From NCBI GenBank assembly GCA_903887415.1, contig CAISPO010000037.1, positions 124,001-188,000 of the forward strand: a stretch of 64,000 nt of DNA. The letters are read 5' to 3'. The position numbers and the translations under genes are program-made. Shown piece after piece: positions 47,393 through 56,492 of the stretch (within the stretch, counting starts at the first letter, position 1; every line of letters begins with the position of its first letter). The notes beneath the pieces are model-generated. The model worked only from the letters and a program-made list of their open reading frames with translations. It had not been told where the DNA came from and searched no databases. The stretch comes from an uncultured Bacteroidota bacterium. GTDB taxonomy: Bacteria; Bacteroidota; Bacteroidia; Chitinophagales; Chitinophagaceae.

Positions 47393-48640
47393 ATGGCGAT
47401 CAGGTTAATAATAATTCTCAGTATTGTGGGGTTGGCAGAGTACTACAGCTTTATAGTTGTGCGCTCGGCAGTGAGGAATATGCCGCCCCCATGGCGCATT
47501 GGTATCACGGTTGCTTATCTGGCGCTTACTACCTTAAGCTGGCTTGGCCTCATATTCATCCGCCAGATCAACTGGGCAAATGTACCGCATCTGCTGCGCA
47601 ATGTGTATATCGCCTTCGTGCTTGGGTTCACAGTAGGAAAGATACTGATACTGCTGGTAATGCTGGTGGATGATATCCGCAGGCTCGTTACCTGGCTCAT
47701 CACTTCACTGGCTTACAACTCGTCTTCTGTACCGGAGGGCACCAACTCCATTGAGCGCTCTGTGTTTCTGAAGCGTACCGCATTGGTGCTAGGTGGCCTT
47801 TCACTGCTCGGGTTTACCTATGGTATTAAAAACCGTTATAGCTACCGGGTAAGAAAAATAAAACTCAATCTGGCTTCATTGCCGCAAGCATTCAAAGGAA
47901 TGAAGGTCGTGCAGATATCAGATATTCATACCGGGAGCTTCGATAACCATGAGGCTGTGGCACATGGCATACAACGGGTAATGGACCAAAACCCAGACCT
48001 TATTTTATTTACGGGCGACCTGGTGAACAATCATGCCGATGAAGTTGATCCGAAATACCAGGAAATATATGCTCGGCTGAAAGCCCCTATGGGTGTATAT
48101 TCCACGCTTGGCAACCACGATTATGGCGACTATGTTCATTGGGAGACAAAGCAGGCCAAGATAGATAACCTCGAAAGGCTGAAAGGCATACATGCATCCA
48201 TGGGCTGGAAACTGATGATGAATGAACATGTGATACTGGAGCGGGGCAATGATAAGATAGCCCTGATAGGCATCGAGAACTGGAGCGCCAAGGCCAACTT
48301 CCCTAAATATGGGAATATGAGCAAAGCCTATGAGGGGCTGAAAGAAAAGAACATTCCTTTTAAGATACTCATGTCACATGATCCTTCTCACTGGCATGCA
48401 CAAGTAATACCCGAATACGGCGATGTGGACCTCACCCTCAGCGGACACACCCACGGCATGCAGTTTGGAGTGGACAGTAAGTGGTTTAAATGGAGCCCGG
48501 TGCAGTATATGTATAAAGAGTGGGCGGGGCTTTATACAGAAGGTAGGCAGAATCTTTATGTGAACCGTGGCTTCGGTTTCCTCGGCTATCCCGGCAGGCT
48601 GGGCGTAATGCCGGAGATAACGGTTTTCGAGTTCGCTTAA
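47393..48640 (+). CDS. Membrane-anchored metallophosphoesterase
   Basis: 415 residues. Three to four TM helices lie in the first 130 residues, and there is a Tat-like or membrane stretch around 150. The calcineurin-like domain follows with the five metal blocks: QISDIHTGSFDN, LFTGDLVNNHADE, LGNHDYGDY, LMSHDP, and TLSGHTHGMQFG. The text resembles YaeI/YkuE-type phosphodiesterases acting on lipid A or UDP-sugar lipids. It is co-directional and nearly contiguous with the flavoprotein gene. Confidence 0.88.
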   Translation: MAIRLIIILSIVGLAEYYSFIVVRSAVRNMPPPWRIGITVAYLALTTLSWLGLIFIRQINWANVPHLLRNVYIAFVLGFTVGKILILLVMLVDDIRRLVTWLITSLAYNSSSVPEGTNSIERSVFLKRTALVLGGLSLLGFTYGIKNRYSYRVRKIKLNLASLPQAFKGMKVVQISDIHTGSFDNHEAVAHGIQRVMDQNPDLILFTGDLVNNHADEVDPKYQEIYARLKAPMGVYSTLGNHDYGDYVHWETKQAKIDNLERLKGIHASMGWKLMMNEHVILERGNDKIALIGIENWSAKANFPKYGNMSKAYEGLKEKNIPFKILMSHDPSHWHAQVIPEYGDVDLTLSGHTHGMQFGVDSKWFKWSPVQYMYKEWAGLYTEGRQNLYVNRGFGFLGYPGRLGVMPEITVFEFA

Positions 48641-48664
48641 GGATTAGCTAGCAGAAGGTGTTGT

Positions 48665-49636
48665 TCACGTAAAATACTGCAGCTCTTTTCCAAGATCAAG
48701 GAAAGGGTGTTTTTCCATCAGCGCTTTTGTTTTCCCTGCATAGCTTTCTTTGAATTTCTTATGTGCAGCAGTATCGGGAAAGCGGGTGCGGTGTGAGCGC
48801 GCTGTTACGATTTCCTGCACGTGCTGCATAGCTTCCTGCGCCGGGGGTGCTATGCACGATTTAACGAATTGCTCCCATACATAGCTCGTTGCAGCGAAAT
48901 TAGGGTGCACCAGGTCTATATCAAAGAAACGGTGATCGCGCAGCACGTCTATTACCAGTTCATAAGCAGGGAAGTAATATGCCTTTTCAAACTGGGCACA
49001 AAGGGTGTGCACCGCTTCTAAAAGCCGCGCCTTACTGCGGTTATTGTCAATAACGCCATCCCGTATATGCCGCACCGGGCTTATAGTCATCATTATCTGC
49101 ACAAACGGATTTATATCGAATAGCCTTTGTATGGTATTGCCCAAAGCAATAATGATCTCCTCTGTAATCAATAATTTTTTCTCAAACCACTGTGCAGGTG
49201 CACGATGGTTATTGGCAACAGGCTTACCGGTTTCCTTTAAATAATATTGGAATGCAGAACCAAGTGTAATAATTACCCAATCGGCTTTTGTAATAAAATC
49301 CGCGGCTTCTGCCTGCGAAGCATTAATTCCGGTAAGTGCTGCTGCCGCATCGGTATTAGAAAAACGGGTATGATGGTCCCAGCTATTCCACAGTTCATTG
49401 AGGTTAAACAGGTCTTCCTGTTGGTATAATTTACCATCCAAGTATCCATCAAGGCTGCTGGCAACGCTCAGCGGGTTAAAGAGGATGCCGTGGGGATTAG
49501 AAAGTACCCTGAATTTGCTTTGCTGCAGGCGGTCTGCAATATGCTCTGTGAAACAAGAGCCCGTAAGCAATATGTTATCCGTATAAGCTATGGGCTTCGG
49601 TAATGGCGGAATATCAAGCGGGAGCATAAATTGCAT
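48665..49636 (-). CDS. GSCFA-domain protein
   Basis: 323 residues from the ATG at 49636 (MQFMLPLDIPPLPKP); an earlier in-frame start would run into pcm. The defining motif is ILLTGSCFTEHIADRLQQSKF, followed by NPHGILFNPLS, WVITLGSAFQYYLKETGKPVANNHR, MMTISPVRHIRDG, and FDIDLVHPNFAATSYVWEQF. It has the SGNH-hydrolase-like layout (Gly-Ser, Asn, and D-x-x-H), so it may be a carbohydrate esterase or acyl hydrolase. It is common in Bacteroidota with unknown substrate. It lies downstream of pcm on the same strand. Confidence 0.87.
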   Translation of the reverse strand: MQFMLPLDIPPLPKPIAYTDNILLTGSCFTEHIADRLQQSKFRVLSNPHGILFNPLSVASSLDGYLDGKLYQQEDLFNLNELWNSWDHHTRFSNTDAAAALTGINASQAEAADFITKADWVIITLGSAFQYYLKETGKPVANNHRAPAQWFEKKLLITEEIIIALGNTIQRLFDINPFVQIMMTISPVRHIRDGVIDNNRSKARLLEAVHTLCAQFEKAYYFPAYELVIDVLRDHRFFDIDLVHPNFAATSYVWEQFVKSCIAPPAQEAMQHVQEIVTARSHRTRFPDTAAHKKFKESYAGKTKALMEKHPFLDLGKELQYFT

Positions 49637-49667
49637 ATCCAAAAATACCTTTTTTGCACATGCGGGA

Positions 49668-50342
49668 TCAGCGGGAAGTATTATTTTTTCCTTCCAGCAT
49701 TGGCACAAATGAAAAGTCACCCATTTCCTGCTGGCCTATGTCGCCTTCATTGTACTTAATAATGCGCATCATTTTCTGTTTGCCATCTTCTCCTACAGGC
49801 ACCACCATTATGCCTCCGGGTTTCAACTGATCTACTAGTTTCGGTGGTATGAATGGCGCTCCGCAGGTGATGATGATCTTGTCAAATGGAGCATAGGAAG
49901 GCAACCCTTCAAAACCATCACCATAAAATCGTTTGATATTCGGATATTTTTTCAGAAGAAAAAATGTGCCGGTAAAGTCATACAGTTTTTTTTGCCGCTC
50001 TATAGTGAACAGGCTTACGCCCAATTCGGCGAGTACGCATGACTGGTAGGCGCTGCCAGTGCCCACTTCCAGCACTTTATCAAATTTCTTTATTTCAAGT
50101 AGTTGGGTTTGGTAGGCTACTGTATATGGTTGTGAAATAGTTTGATCGGCCTCGATTGGAAATGCTTTGTCTTCATAAGCCCGGCGTTCAAACGCAGTAT
50201 CCAGGAAAAAATGCCGGGGTATTGCCTCCATCGCAGCCAGCACTCGCTCATCCTTTATGCCCTTCACGCGCAGACTGTCTATCAGTTGCTTCCTCATACC
50301 TTTATGCTGGTAATTATCTTCTTTTGGCTTACTGTGCAACAT
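49668..50342 (-). CDS. pcm: Protein-L-isoaspartate O-methyltransferase
   Basis: 224 residues. Family motifs: HKGMRKQLIDSLRVKGIKDERVLAAMEAIPRHFF, ISQPYTVAYQTQLLEI, the SAM loop VLEVGTGSAYQSCVLAELG, and ITCGAPFIPPKLVDQLKPGGIMVVPVG. It methylates damaged isoaspartyl residues so they can be repaired. A TAACTTTG box (50348-50355 on the minus strand) ends six bases before the ATG, so the message is almost leaderless. An internal ATG at 50297 is an alternative start, but the residues before it look conserved. Confidence 0.93.
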   Translation of the reverse strand: MLHSKPKEDNYQHKGMRKQLIDSLRVKGIKDERVLAAMEAIPRHFFLDTAFERRAYEDKAFPIEADQTISQPYTVAYQTQLLEIKKFDKVLEVGTGSAYQSCVLAELGVSLFTIERQKKLYDFTGTFFLLKKYPNIKRFYGDGFEGLPSYAPFDKIIITCGAPFIPPKLVDQLKPGGIMVVPVGEDGKQKMMRIIKYNEGDIGQQEMGDFSFVPMLEGKNNTSR

Positions 50343-50461
50343 ATGGACAAAGTTAACTTAGTACGGGCTGAAATAAAAGTGCGCTATCGCACCTGGCATT
50401 GTTAACTGCGGCCTAAAATTTGGTGGCACGAAATATGTAATCAATGTTGCAAGGTAATTAG

Positions 50462-50535
50462 GCCTGTGTCTTTTTTCCGGTGCATTCGCAATTTTCATTG
50501 CGCAACAAATCCGAAAAGTTGACACAGGCTTTTTT
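50462..50535 (+). ncRNA. Long hairpin with U-tract in a divergent gap: candidate leader or small-RNA terminator
   Basis: GCCTGTGTC (50462-50470) pairs perfectly with GACACAGGC (50521-50529). Inner arms also pair partly (TCCGG with CCGAAAA-side bases, and TTCGCAA with TTGCGCAA). The T-run TTTTTT follows at 50530-50535 on the plus strand only. No plus-strand gene ends nearby (the last one stops at 48640), so this does not end a known transcript. It may terminate a short RNA starting in 50343-50460 or attenuate the downstream reductase gene, which begins 47 bases later. A small hairpin GTGCG CTAT CGCAC sits at 50379-50392. Confidence 0.5.
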
Positions 50536-50581
50536 CATAAAACAGAGGTGTAAAAGCCATTTATTTTTAATAAATTAGAAT

Positions 50582-51250
50582 ATGGAAAACTACATCGTAA
50601 AAATCCTTGAGATCATTGACGTAACACACAACGTGAAATGTTTCCGGTTCGAGAAGCCGGAGGGCTATACTTTTACTCCTGGCCACGCCACCGATGTATC
50701 TATTAACAAGCCGGGTTGGGAGCATGAAAAAAGGCCATTTACTTTTACTGCCCTCGCCGACAAGCCTTACCTGGAATTTACGATCAAAAGATATACCAAT
50801 CATGATGGCGTAACCAACCACTTGCACGGATTAAGTAAAGGCGATGAGCTGATCATAAGGGATGTGTGGGGTGCCATTGAGTATAAGGGGCCTGGATATT
50901 TCATTGCAGGTGGGGCTGGCATAACTCCTTTCATTGCCATACTGCGGCAATTGCACAGAGACGATAAACTGCAGGGTTGCAAACTTATTTTTGCCAATAA
51001 GACTGCAGCGGACATTATCTATGAAGCAGAGCTCAAATCAATGCTGGGCAACGATCTTATCAATATTCTCTCCGAAGAAAATAATGATAAATATCTGCAC
51101 GGGCGTATCAATGAAGATTTCTTAAAAAGACAGATACCGGATTTTAATACACGCTTCTATGTATGCGGGCCCGATAAGATGATCGCAGATATTAATGAGG
51201 TGCTGTTAAAAAACGGGGCAAATCCGGATACCGTAGTTTTTGAAAAATAA
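50582..51250 (+). CDS. FAD/NAD(P)-binding oxidoreductase of the ferredoxin reductase family
   Basis: 222 residues. FAD-binding: FRFEKPEGYTFTPGHATDVSI and KRPFTFTALADKPYLEFTIKRY (the RPFTF motif). NAD(P)-binding: GPGYFIAGGAGITPFIAILRQL with the Gly-rich loop, and the end motif RFYVCGPDKMIADINEVL. There is no iron-sulfur domain. It probably passes electrons between NAD(P)H and a flavodoxin, ferredoxin or other acceptor. The hairpin upstream suggests it may be controlled by transcription attenuation. Confidence 0.87.
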   Translation: MENYIVKILEIIDVTHNVKCFRFEKPEGYTFTPGHATDVSINKPGWEHEKRPFTFTALADKPYLEFTIKRYTNHDGVTNHLHGLSKGDELIIRDVWGAIEYKGPGYFIAGGAGITPFIAILRQLHRDDKLQGCKLIFANKTAADIIYEAELKSMLGNDLINILSEENNDKYLHGRINEDFLKRQIPDFNTRFYVCGPDKMIADINEVLLKNGANPDTVVFEK

Positions 51251-51358
51251 ATTAAGCGTGGCGAATACATCAGGCGCCCGTATAGCTAGTTAAATCGCAG
51301 TTAAACTGTATATTGCTAAACGATTTGGTTCTTTAAGCAATAGTACATTTGTTATGGC

Positions 51359-52633
51359 ATGAAGAGAATTTTTCCTTTAATAGTTGTTCTGATAACTCTT
51401 TCGGTAGTAGGCATATTGTTTATCCAGATGTCCTGGATCAACAATGCGCTGAAGCTGAAGAACGAAGAATTTTTAAGGGGTGTGGACAATGCATTGATCC
51501 AGTCCAAAAAGGCTTTGCATGACAAATTCGTATCCAAATCAGGCGCAGATTTCTTTAATGAAGAATCCCGGCAGTTTTTCCTCCAGAACAATTTTAGAAT
51601 AGACGGTGTACTCACCCGCGATGAAGTGCAGGATGTCATTGAAACTCAACTGAGGCAGAATAATATTAAAGAGCCTTTTGAATTTTGTGTCACTAACATT
51701 TTCAAGCTGGCCATTTTACAATCTGATGGGTTCCAGATGTCATCGCTCAATATGGCGAAAAGCATAGAGGTGGCCCCTGATAATGCCATGCGGTCGCACG
51801 AAACATTGTATCTCTCTATCTTCGAAGACAAAAATGCTATCATTCGTGAAATGTTGTGGATGATCATCGCGTCTATAGTTTTTACCACTATTATTATCCT
51901 GGCATTCTTTGTTACGGTGCGTACGCTGTTCAATCAGAAAAAATTATCAGAGATCAAGTCGGATTTTATCAACAACATGACCCATGAGCTTAAGACCCCG
52001 CTGGCAACTATCTCGCTGGCTATCGATGCACTGACTAATGAAAAAGTGATACATGATACGGATAAGATAAAGGTGTATAGCAGCATGATAAAGGAAGAGA
52101 ACAAGCGCATGAATAAGCAGGTGGAGAAGATATTGCAAGCCGCCCGCCTTGAAAAGGAAGAAATAAAGCTCAACCTGCAGTTATTAGACGCGCACCAGGT
52201 GATTCACAAAGTGGCGGATAATTTCGCGCTGCAAGTACAGGAAAAAAATGGTGTGCTGGAACTGAAACTCAATGCCAGCAACCCGAATATCAAGGCAGAC
52301 GATGTTCACTTTTCCAATATCATTTTTAACCTGCTGGATAATGCCTTGAAATATTCAGAGGGATCGCCGCATATTACTGTAGAGACCTTTAAGCACGGCA
52401 ATGGCATGTTGTCGATAAGCATAAAAGACAATGGCATTGGTATGGACAAGGAAACGCAGTCGCGCATTTTCGAGAAGTTCTACCGCGCGCATACGGGCAA
52501 TCTGCACAATGTAAAAGGTTTTGGGCTTGGGCTTAGCTATGTAAAAGCTATAGTTGACGCTCACGAAGGTAAAATAAAGGTGGAAAGCACACCAGGAAAG
52601 GGAAGCACTTTTACCATTACGTTGCCTGGATAG
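51359..52633 (+). CDS. Sensor histidine kinase (HisKA/HATPase), no adjacent regulator
   Basis: 424 residues: TM1 near 4-23, an extracytoplasmic sensor of about 140 residues, TM2 near 166-187, HisKA with H209 in NNMTHELKTPLATISLAI, and the ATPase domain with the N-box NIIFNLLDNALKYSE, G1 KDNGIGMD, and G2 FGLGLSYVK plus TPGKGSTFTITLPG. It is an ordinary membrane two-component kinase. The gene is followed by the minus-strand AhpD-like gene and preceded by the reductase gene, so no response regulator is adjacent and the partner must be elsewhere. Confidence 0.92.
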   Translation: MKRIFPLIVVLITLSVVGILFIQMSWINNALKLKNEEFLRGVDNALIQSKKALHDKFVSKSGADFFNEESRQFFLQNNFRIDGVLTRDEVQDVIETQLRQNNIKEPFEFCVTNIFKLAILQSDGFQMSSLNMAKSIEVAPDNAMRSHETLYLSIFEDKNAIIREMLWMIIASIVFTTIIILAFFVTVRTLFNQKKLSEIKSDFINNMTHELKTPLATISLAIDALTNEKVIHDTDKIKVYSSMIKEENKRMNKQVEKILQAARLEKEEIKLNLQLLDAHQVIHKVADNFALQVQEKNGVLELKLNASNPNIKADDVHFSNIIFNLLDNALKYSEGSPHITVETFKHGNGMLSISIKDNGIGMDKETQSRIFEKFYRAHTGNLHNVKGFGLGLSYVKAIVDAHEGKIKVESTPGKGSTFTITLPG

Positions 52634-52659
52634 CTGCGGGCTTCCTTTCGGGTGCATTA

Positions 52660-53250
52660 TTACAGGGCCACACACAAGCCCCTTATCACTGCCGCGAGCC
52701 GTATAGCGTCGTATATGCGCTGCTCTGATGCTCCCTGTTCCTTCACAGAACGCTCATGCGATACCACGCACTTTTCACAGCCATTGACCGCAGATACTAC
52801 GAGGCTCATTAATTCAAACAAGCCCTTACCCATAGCCGGGTTCATCATCAGGCTCATACGCAGGCCGGCGGGCTGTTTCTGATAATATTCATGGCTGTGC
52901 ATGTAATGTTTGAAGCGGTAGAACACATTATTAAGACTCAGCAATGATGCGCAACCGTGAGTTTCTGATATTTCTTCGGCAGTTGCTCCCTCTTTCAGTG
53001 CAAGGTTTTCAAAAGCAGTTATCAGCGTGTTATGTTTTTCTGTCGAAGCGACGGACAGCGCCAGCAGGTATGCTTCTTTGCGGGTCATGTGGTTACTGGC
53101 AAGCGTTGAGGATACATTCAGGCGCAGGTCTTTCAGATAGCGGCTGTTGGTAACGGCCAGGCTGGTAAGTGCAGGGCTGGTATGTGCCGGGTCCAGGCCC
53201 AGGTCTTGCAGCAGGTTTTGTAATGTTTCATTCACTACAGGAGTTTCCAT
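52660..53250 (-). CDS. AhpD-like alkylhydroperoxidase (carboxymuconolactone decarboxylase fold)
   Basis: 196 residues. The redox motif is CEKCVVSHERSVKE (C158, C161, H165), the AhpD CxxC-xxx-H signature, in the usual C-terminal half; the N-terminal half is a helical repeat of the same fold. AhpD proteins regenerate or replace peroxiredoxin activity with a lipoyl or thiol donor. The peroxiredoxin gene lies directly upstream on the same strand, which fits. A terminator between them suggests partly separate transcription. Confidence 0.87.
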   Translation of the reverse strand: METPVVNETLQNLLQDLGLDPAHTSPALTSLAVTNSRYLKDLRLNVSSTLASNHMTRKEAYLLALSVASTEKHNTLITAFENLALKEGATAEEISETHGCASLLSLNNVFYRFKHYMHSHEYYQKQPAGLRMSLMMNPAMGKGLFELMSLVVSAVNGCEKCVVSHERSVKEQGASEQRIYDAIRLAAVIRGLCVAL

Positions 53251-53276
53251 GACAAAGGATATTTTTGAAATGATAC

Positions 53277-53307
53277 AAAAAAGCCCCGCGCCCGGGAGGC
53301 ACGGGGC
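53277..53307 (-). terminator. Rho-independent terminator after the peroxiredoxin gene
   Basis: On the minus strand GCCCCGTGCC pairs with GGGCGCGGGGC, a GC-rich stem closed by GCCCCG/CGGGGC, followed by TTTTTT. It sits in the 72-base peroxiredoxin-ahpD gap. Confidence 0.85.
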
Positions 53308-53322
53308 ATGTTAATAATAATT

Positions 53323-53883
53323 TTAGCCTACAGCAGCAACCAGTGTTTCTTCGCCTTTCTCCCAGTTGCATGGGCACAGCTCATCTGTCTGCAGCGCATC
53401 CAGTACACGCAGCACCTCGTCCACATTGCGGCCTACGCTGAGGTCGTTCACACATAGCCAGCGCACTATTCCTTCCGGGTCTATGATGTAGGTGGCACGA
53501 TAAGCGACTTTTTCATCATCGTTGGAAAGTATGCCCAATGCTTCTGCCAGGCTTTTTGAAGTATCGGCGATCATCGGGAATTTCAGGTCCCGCAGGTCTT
53601 TATGATCTACGCGCCACGCGTGGTGCACATATTCATTGTCTGTAGAGGCGCCCAGCAGCACGGTATCACGGTCGGTGAAATTTGAATAATTTTTGTTGAA
53701 TTCAGCTATCTCGGTCGGGCATACAAACGTAAAGTCTTTCGGCCACCAGAACATTACCGCCCATTTTCCTTCAATGTCCCTGTTGCTTACATCGCGGAAT
53801 TCTTTTCCTTTTTCAATAGCTACCACAGATTTCTTGTTGAATTCCGGGAACTTCATGCCTACTGTAACAAAATTGTTTGCCAT
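53323..53883 (-). CDS. Peroxiredoxin (AhpC/Prx1 type)
   Basis: 186 residues. The peroxidatic C55 is in FTFVCPTEIAEFNKNY, preceded by MFWWPKDF. The C-terminal tail carries CPC (C170 and C172) in DELCPCNWEKGEETL; one of the pair would be the resolving cysteine in the 2-Cys typical mechanism. It reduces peroxides in the cytoplasm. The AhpD-like gene follows on the same strand. A second cysteine next to the resolving one is slightly unusual. Confidence 0.93.
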   Translation of the reverse strand: MANNFVTVGMKFPEFNKKSVVAIEKGKEFRDVSNRDIEGKWAVMFWWPKDFTFVCPTEIAEFNKNYSNFTDRDTVLLGASTDNEYVHHAWRVDHKDLRDLKFPMIADTSKSLAEALGILSNDDEKVAYRATYIIDPEGIVRWLCVNDLSVGRNVDEVLRVLDALQTDELCPCNWEKGEETLVAAVG

Positions 53884-53980
53884 ATTTTCTGTTTTAAGTT
53901 TTACAAAGCAAATATCGGTTTTTAAAAACAGATAACGCTGATTTTGGTCATTGTGTTTAACTATGAAAGAATAGGATAAT

Positions 53981-54277
53981 TCAATTCAGGGATATGCCGG
54001 GCATAGAGGCCGGCAGTGTATTGTGGAATAATAAAGGGTGGCAGGATACCTCGGTGAAGTATTGATACAGCGGGAATGAAAGCACCATTTCCATAGCCTC
54101 CTGTTCGTCTTCCGCATTGATCACACACCATATCATGTTGCGGTGTACAGATACGCTGTAAGACAGTATCCTGCCTTCTGCAAATAATTTATTGATATGC
54201 TCCCGGTGCATAGGCACAACAGCCGCAAGGTCATCAGTAAATTCAGATAACTCTAACTGGAACAAATAAGCAGCCAT
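53981..54277 (-). CDS. Muconolactone-isomerase/YciI-like small protein
   Basis: 98 residues from the ATG at 54277 (MAAYLFQLELSEFTDDL). The ferredoxin-like fold of dimeric alpha-beta-barrel proteins is suggested by VVPMHREHINKLFAEGRILSYSVSVHRNMIWCVINAEDEQEAMEMVLSFPLYQYF, similar to muconolactone isomerase or YciI-type domains. Active-site residues are not certain. It starts 30 bases after the type IX cargo gene stop on the same strand and may only be a read-through neighbour. Confidence 0.65.
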   Translation of the reverse strand: MAAYLFQLELSEFTDDLAAVVPMHREHINKLFAEGRILSYSVSVHRNMIWCVINAEDEQEAMEMVLSFPLYQYFTEVSCHPLLFHNTLPASMPGISLN

Positions 54278-54307
54278 CAGCAATTTTTACTTTTGGATTA
54301 TAAGGGG

Positions 54308-56383
54308 TTAGCGCAGTAATGTTACATTCCCCGACTTCTTGATTTCTTTGCCGCTGGTACAGAAAGCGTCCGCTTCCCAAACATATACGTCGGCGGTTTC
54401 CGGTTTGCCATTGTAGTTGCCATCCCAACCCTGCAGCGGATCGGAAGTTTCAAATACCTTTACGCCCCACCGATCAAAAACACGCAGATAATTCAGCTTG
54501 GTTATCTCTTTATTAAGAAGGCCGAATTTGTTGGTCAGCGGGCTCACGCTGGCAGGGGAGAACGCATTAGGCAGTACCAGGTCTGCGCAGGTCACATGTA
54601 CCACCATAGTGTCTTTGGCAGTACATTGGTATTCACCATCAAGTGTAGTTACTGTAAGATAATAGGTGAAATCAGTTGGCGGGGAAGCTACCGGGTTGGG
54701 TATAGTACTGTCGCTGAGGTACTGGAATGGTGTCCATTGGTACAGGTACAGCGCGTTCTCTGTTGTATTCGGCCCGCCTATTATTGTAGATGCGCCATCA
54801 GCTATCCAGCGGTCTGGTCCTGCGTCTGCAGCCACTTTAATAACGTTTACCCTGATCGTTGTATCCAGTATGCAGCCAAAAGGATAATAAAGTGTTACGT
54901 GGTATCCGGTGGAGTAATCAGGATATACTTTTACCGAATCGCGGAAGAGATAAGTGGTATCAATATTGTAGGTTGACGTCCACCTGATGGAATCAGCTTC
55001 ATCGGACACTACATGCAGCTTTATGGTATCGCCTTCGCAAATACTGGTATCGTTATTCGAGTACATGGGCGGAGGTGGTATCACAGTTATGGTCTTGCAC
55101 TCCACCTGCATGGACGGCAGCCCCTGATTCACCACAAAGTAAACATTGTAAACACCGGCAGTATCATAAGAGTAAGCGGGTGGTTCTACCTCCGAGAAAG
55201 AAGGTATGCTCGCATTAGTGCATTGCTGGAACACGATCTTGGTCAGGGTGCTGTCTCCGGCATTCGTAATAAACCCGTAAAGATTATCGCCCTCCCTGAT
55301 GATGCTGGATATGCCAGATGGCTGGTTCATTGCGCCTACGTTGTTGTAATCAACGGCGCTGTAAGGCCCTGTTGCGGCAGACATTTGTATGCCAATGAGC
55401 TGGGCGCTGAGGCTATCAGTAATATAGGCATAAATGTTGCCACAATCCCTGTTTATGGAAATAGCAGACGGAGAATTTATCCTGAAATTAAACGAAGTAG
55501 AGTTGCTGCCGTTTGCGATCTTGGTACTCTTTATGGCAAGCTGGGCAGTATCAAAACCAGTGCCAAGGTCGAGGCGTGTGATCGTATTATCACCCTCATT
55601 AGTAACGAAGAGGTACCAGTTGCCGTTATCCTCTATCGCTGCAAGATCAGTCGGGAAACTTAAATTATAAGTATTGCCGTAATTGGCCATCAACGGCGTA
55701 TTCGATACATTGAACGAAAAATCAAGGTGTATCAGTTCATTCGTGTTATGGTTTACGATATAGCCATACCAGTTATTGCTGGCATCCTGCGCTACAAATA
55801 TGCCTTTAGGGCCATTCAGCACATTGGCATAGTTGCCGAAGTTAACAATATCCGGCCCCGGATTGTTCAGGTGATGCCCAAAGTCCACACGGGCAAGCTG
55901 AGACGTGGCTTGTGTAAAGCCACCTGATATAAAAATGAACCAGTTTTTCGAGAAGGTATCCCGGAGAATAAAAAGGGACGTTGGATTGATCGGGATGCCA
56001 TTGGTAAGATTACCAAAATTGGTAACGGTAGGCACATTATTCAGGCTGTTGCCGAAGTTGAGCCGGATAAATTCTGTTGTCTCGGAGTTGAGCACAAAGC
56101 CGTAATAAGTACCGCTGTCTTCAACAATATCAATATTTGAAGGGATGTGAAAGCCGAAATTGTTGCCAAGGTTTGTGCCGATAGGAGGCACCCACGTGGG
56201 TATCTCATTTTCCGTGCCGGAGCAAAAGCCCCAGTAATACGACTGGGCATTTAAGATATTGGTTCTAAGCGTTACCGGCTGGTTTACGCAAACGGTATCA
56301 GGACCACTAAACAGGGTTTGGGCTTGGAGGTTATTCAGTTGCGTTACTATTAATAGCGCAGCAAGAAGCAGGCATTTTTTCAT
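54308..56383 (-). CDS. Gliding-motility-type C-terminal domain protein (type B type IX cargo)
   Basis: 691 residues: signal peptide (MKKCLLLAALLIVTQLNNLQAQ), a beta-propeller-like region with repeats of 'NFGN....P......I..DSGNWY.FI.N....I.RLDFG' over about 45-390, PKD/Ig-like strands (SICEGDTIKLHV ... VNVIKVAADAGPDRWI), and the C-terminal domain from about 600: VLPNAFSPASVSPLTNKFG, LNYLRVFDRWGVKVFET, GWDGNYNGKPETADVYVW. That C-terminal text is the CHU_C/type B sorting signal of type IX-secreted gliding-associated proteins. It is a surface protein of unknown ligand. Confidence 0.88.
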   Translation of the reverse strand: MKKCLLLAALLIVTQLNNLQAQTLFSGPDTVCVNQPVTLRTNILNAQSYYWGFCSGTENEIPTWVPPIGTNLGNNFGFHIPSNIDIVEDSGTYYGFVLNSETTEFIRLNFGNSLNNVPTVTNFGNLTNGIPINPTSLFILRDTFSKNWFIFISGGFTQATSQLARVDFGHHLNNPGPDIVNFGNYANVLNGPKGIFVAQDASNNWYGYIVNHNTNELIHLDFSFNVSNTPLMANYGNTYNLSFPTDLAAIEDNGNWYLFVTNEGDNTITRLDLGTGFDTAQLAIKSTKIANGSNSTSFNFRINSPSAISINRDCGNIYAYITDSLSAQLIGIQMSAATGPYSAVDYNNVGAMNQPSGISSIIREGDNLYGFITNAGDSTLTKIVFQQCTNASIPSFSEVEPPAYSYDTAGVYNVYFVVNQGLPSMQVECKTITVIPPPPMYSNNDTSICEGDTIKLHVVSDEADSIRWTSTYNIDTTYLFRDSVKVYPDYSTGYHVTLYYPFGCILDTTIRVNVIKVAADAGPDRWIADGASTIIGGPNTTENALYLYQWTPFQYLSDSTIPNPVASPPTDFTYYLTVTTLDGEYQCTAKDTMVVHVTCADLVLPNAFSPASVSPLTNKFGLLNKEITKLNYLRVFDRWGVKVFETSDPLQGWDGNYNGKPETADVYVWEADAFCTSGKEIKKSGNVTLLR

Positions 56384-56492
56384 AATCCGTAAAAGTATAT
56401 CTTAATCTTCCGCTAATATAATGAATTAGTACAAAACTTTGCTAGCAAAGATGTAAATTTATTTCCGCAAATCAAAAAAATAACCTTTACAA

